Made by a program: the position numbers and the translations under genes
Shown: positions 62,747-64,000 of the stretch, piece by piece
Position numbering within the stretch: position 1 is the stretch's first letter
Layout of the letters: every line of letters begins with the position of its first letter
The notes under the pieces: model-generated
What the model saw: only the letters and a program-made list of their open reading frames with translations
Database searches by the model: none
What the model was told of the DNA's origin: nothing
Assembly (NCBI RefSeq): GCF_029223865.1
Contig: NZ_CP119520.1
Location: 3,968,001-4,032,000 of the forward strand
DNA length: 64,000 bases
Source of the DNA: Telluria mixta
GTDB lineage: Bacteria > Pseudomonadota > Gammaproteobacteria > Burkholderiales > Burkholderiaceae_D
Direction: 5' to 3'

Positions 62747-63486
62747 ATCGTCTTGCCTTCCAATATCGTCACCTCGGCCGAGAACACATAGCCCTCGTTG
62801 CGCAGGGTCTTGATGTAGCGGGGCTCGCGCGCGCCGTCGCCCAGGCGCTGGCGCAGTCGGCTCACGAGCAGGTCGATCGAGCGGTCGAAGAATTCCGCGT
62901 CGTTGCCGTGCGTGAGGCCCATCAGCTGGTCGCGCGACAGCACGCGCTGCGGGTGGTCGAGGAACACGCGCAGCAGGCGGTATTCCGCGCCGCTCATCGC
63001 GACTTCGACGCCGCTCTCGTCGAGCAGGTGACGGCCGACCGTGTCGAGGCGCCAGTCGCCGAACGCGATCAGTTTCGCGGCTTCCGTCACTTGCAGGTTC
63101 GGCGGCAGCATGCGCGTGCGGCGCAGGACGGCGCGGATGCGGGCCAGCAGTTCGCGCACGGCGAACGGCTTCGGCACGTAGTCGTCGGCGCCGAGTTCCA
63201 GGCCGACGACGCGGTCGGTCTCGTCGTCGCGCGCCGTCAGCATCACGATCGGGACCGCGCGGTGCTTCCCCGCGCGCAGTTCGCGGCACAAGGTGAGGCC
63301 GTCCTCGCCGGGCATCATGAGGTCGAGCAGGATCAGGTCGGGCGTCGCGTGCATCAGCGCGTTTCTCATCTCGCGGCCGTTGGCGGCCAGGGTGACGCGC
63401 AGGCCCTGCTTTTCCAGATACGCGCCGACCAGTTCGCGGATGCCGCGGTCGTCGTCGACGACCAGGACGTGATCGGTCTCGTTCAT
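62743..63486 (-). CDS. OmpR-family response regulator
   Basis: A 247-residue regulator. Receiver (residues 6-120) with DDDRG and phospho-acceptor Asp in LILLDLMMPGEDG, Lys in VPKPF; then a winged-helix DNA-binding domain (about 145-240) with VLSRDQLMGLTHGNDAEFFDRSIDLLVSRLRQRLGD. It starts at 63486; an open extension upstream is not coding-like. It is operonic with the kinase. The divergent gene encodes a CcdA-like protein and may be a target. Confidence 0.94.
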   Translation of the reverse strand: MNETDHVLVVDDDRGIRELVGAYLEKQGLRVTLAANGREMRNALMHATPDLILLDLMMPGEDGLTLCRELRAGKHRAVPIVMLTARDDETDRVVGLELGADDYVPKPFAVRELLARIRAVLRRTRMLPPNLQVTEAAKLIAFGDWRLDTVGRHLLDESGVEVAMSGAEYRLLRVFLDHPQRVLSRDQLMGLTHGNDAEFFDRSIDLLVSRLRQRLGDGAREPRYIKTLRNEGYVFSAEVTILEGKTI

Positions 63487-63660
63487 AAGTTCTCCTTCGG
63501 TGGTTGCAGGGCTACTGTAGCGCGACGTCGCGGCGTCATTATGTCCGAATGTGTCGGGGGCTGGACAGGACACATGGCCTGACAAAAATGGGAGGTTGCG
63601 GACACATCGCGCACATGTCGCGGGGGTCCAATGGAGTCTCGCAAAACACAGGAGGCTGCC

Positions 63661-64000
63661 ATGACCAACCCGATCGAATCCCCCCTTGCCCTGCTGGCCG
63701 GCCTGGCCACGGTGGCGTCCCCGTGCGTGCTGCCCGTGCTGCCGTTTTTACTCGGCGCGACCGTGGAGCAGTCCAGCCGCCGCCGGCCGCTGCTGATCGT
63801 GGCCGGCTTCGTGCTGTCGTTCTCCGGGTTCGCGCTGGCGCTGGGCGCCGTGTCGAGCGCCGCGCAGCTGGCGCAGGAGACCCTGCGCAACGTCGCGATC
63901 GTGCTGCTGGGCTTATCGGGCCTGCTGAGGATCTGGTCGCGGCCGTGGGACCTGCTCGTCGATACCATCCGCCCGCTGTGGGCGAAGCTGCGCGGGGGCG
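63661..64000 (+). CDS. CcdA/DsbD-type membrane protein (cytochrome c biogenesis), 3' end outside the window
   Basis: The 113 visible residues start with GGAGG ribosome site 6 bases upstream. MTNPIESPLALLAGLATVASPCVLPVLPFLLGATVEQ carries the SPCVLPVLP signature with the conserved redox Cys of CcdA/DsbD transmembrane proteins, which move electrons across the inner membrane. Two further helices are visible (about 45-65 and 78-100). The second Cys lies beyond the edge. Divergent from the OmpR-type two-component system. Confidence 0.83.
   Translation, partial: MTNPIESPLALLAGLATVASPCVLPVLPFLLGATVEQSSRRRPLLIVAGFVLSFSGFALALGAVSSAAQLAQETLRNVAIVLLGLSGLLRIWSRPWDLLVDTIRPLWAKLRGG

Noticed and set aside
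63541..63660. Repeated GGACA/ACATG words in the gap between the response regulator and the CcdA-like gene as an operator
   Set aside because: Several short matches (GGACACAT, GCACATGTCGCG) exist but no arrangement is regular enough to define a site.

Overview
The window is GC-rich bacterial chromosome and looks like a member of the Oxalobacteraceae (Burkholderiales), most probably the Massilia/Telluria group. This rests on a complete betaproteobacterial-type isc cluster, a PEP-CTERM sorted protein, the uvrB / aminotransferase / tRNA-Asn neighbourhood, a bacteriophytochrome, and uniformly GC-rich codon use. It is recognition without a database search. Genes are packed tightly on both strands. 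No gap reaches 300 bases, and I see no insertion sequence, prophage, CRISPR array or rRNA.

Layout. 1-2.1 kb: the end of a sedolisin (S53) peptidase, a PEP-CTERM protein and a secreted protein. 2.0-4.2 kb: a divergent aldo/keto reductase and LysR pair. 4.2-8.0 kb: an AT-richer orphan immunity-like gene, uvrB, and a class I aminotransferase. 8.0-14.4 kb: four identical tRNA-Asn(GTT) genes spread among a Fur-box-controlled TonB receptor / PepSY pair, purT and a flavin monooxygenase-like gene; a 118-base nested palindrome precedes the first tRNA. 14.4-19.8 kb: an alpha/beta hydrolase, a YeeE/YedE thiosulfate-type transporter, an MFS permease, a tartrate/malate dehydrogenase and a small HNH protein. 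20-28.8 kb: a signalling island with two hybrid histidine kinases, a bacteriophytochrome kinase with its single-domain response regulator, and an NTF2-like / hydrolase / MmyB-type regulator unit. 28.8-31.4 kb: two exported hydrolases. 31.6-36.9 kb: a MarR-controlled tripartite EmrAB/NodT efflux operon ending in an FMN reductase. 36.9-41.3 kb: a DTW tRNA-modification protein, a radical SAM protein behind a textbook LexA box, an acetyltransferase, an NadR-like kinase and a dGTPase. 41.4-45.1 kb: a His-rich PadR (YqjI-like) regulator, an acyltransferase, KptA, an ankyrin protein and ChaC. 45.1-49.3 kb: a LysR-controlled FAH/maleylacetoacetate isomerase pair, a CBS protein and a variant uracil-DNA glycosylase. 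49.4-58.8 kb: iscR-iscS-iscU-iscA-hscB-hscA-fdx-iscX followed without a break by a methyltransferase, threonine aldolase, pseudouridine synthase-like protein and putative metalloprotease. 58.8-64 kb: a TetR/SDR pair, a MarR(OhrR-like)/GST pair, an OmpR-type two-component system and the start of a CcdA/DsbD-like membrane protein.

How it fits together. The largest functional block is Fe-S cluster assembly, which carries two unusual inverted-repeat insertions (hscB/hscA and hscA/fdx). Much of the rest is local regulator-target pairs (LysR, PadR, TetR, MarR, XRE) in which the intergenic DNA shows a candidate operator. The signals I find most worth following are the nested palindrome beside the tRNA-Asn family, the strong hairpin and REP-like doublet inside the isc cluster, the SOS-boxed radical SAM gene, and the pseudouridine synthase homologue with Glu in place of its catalytic Asp.
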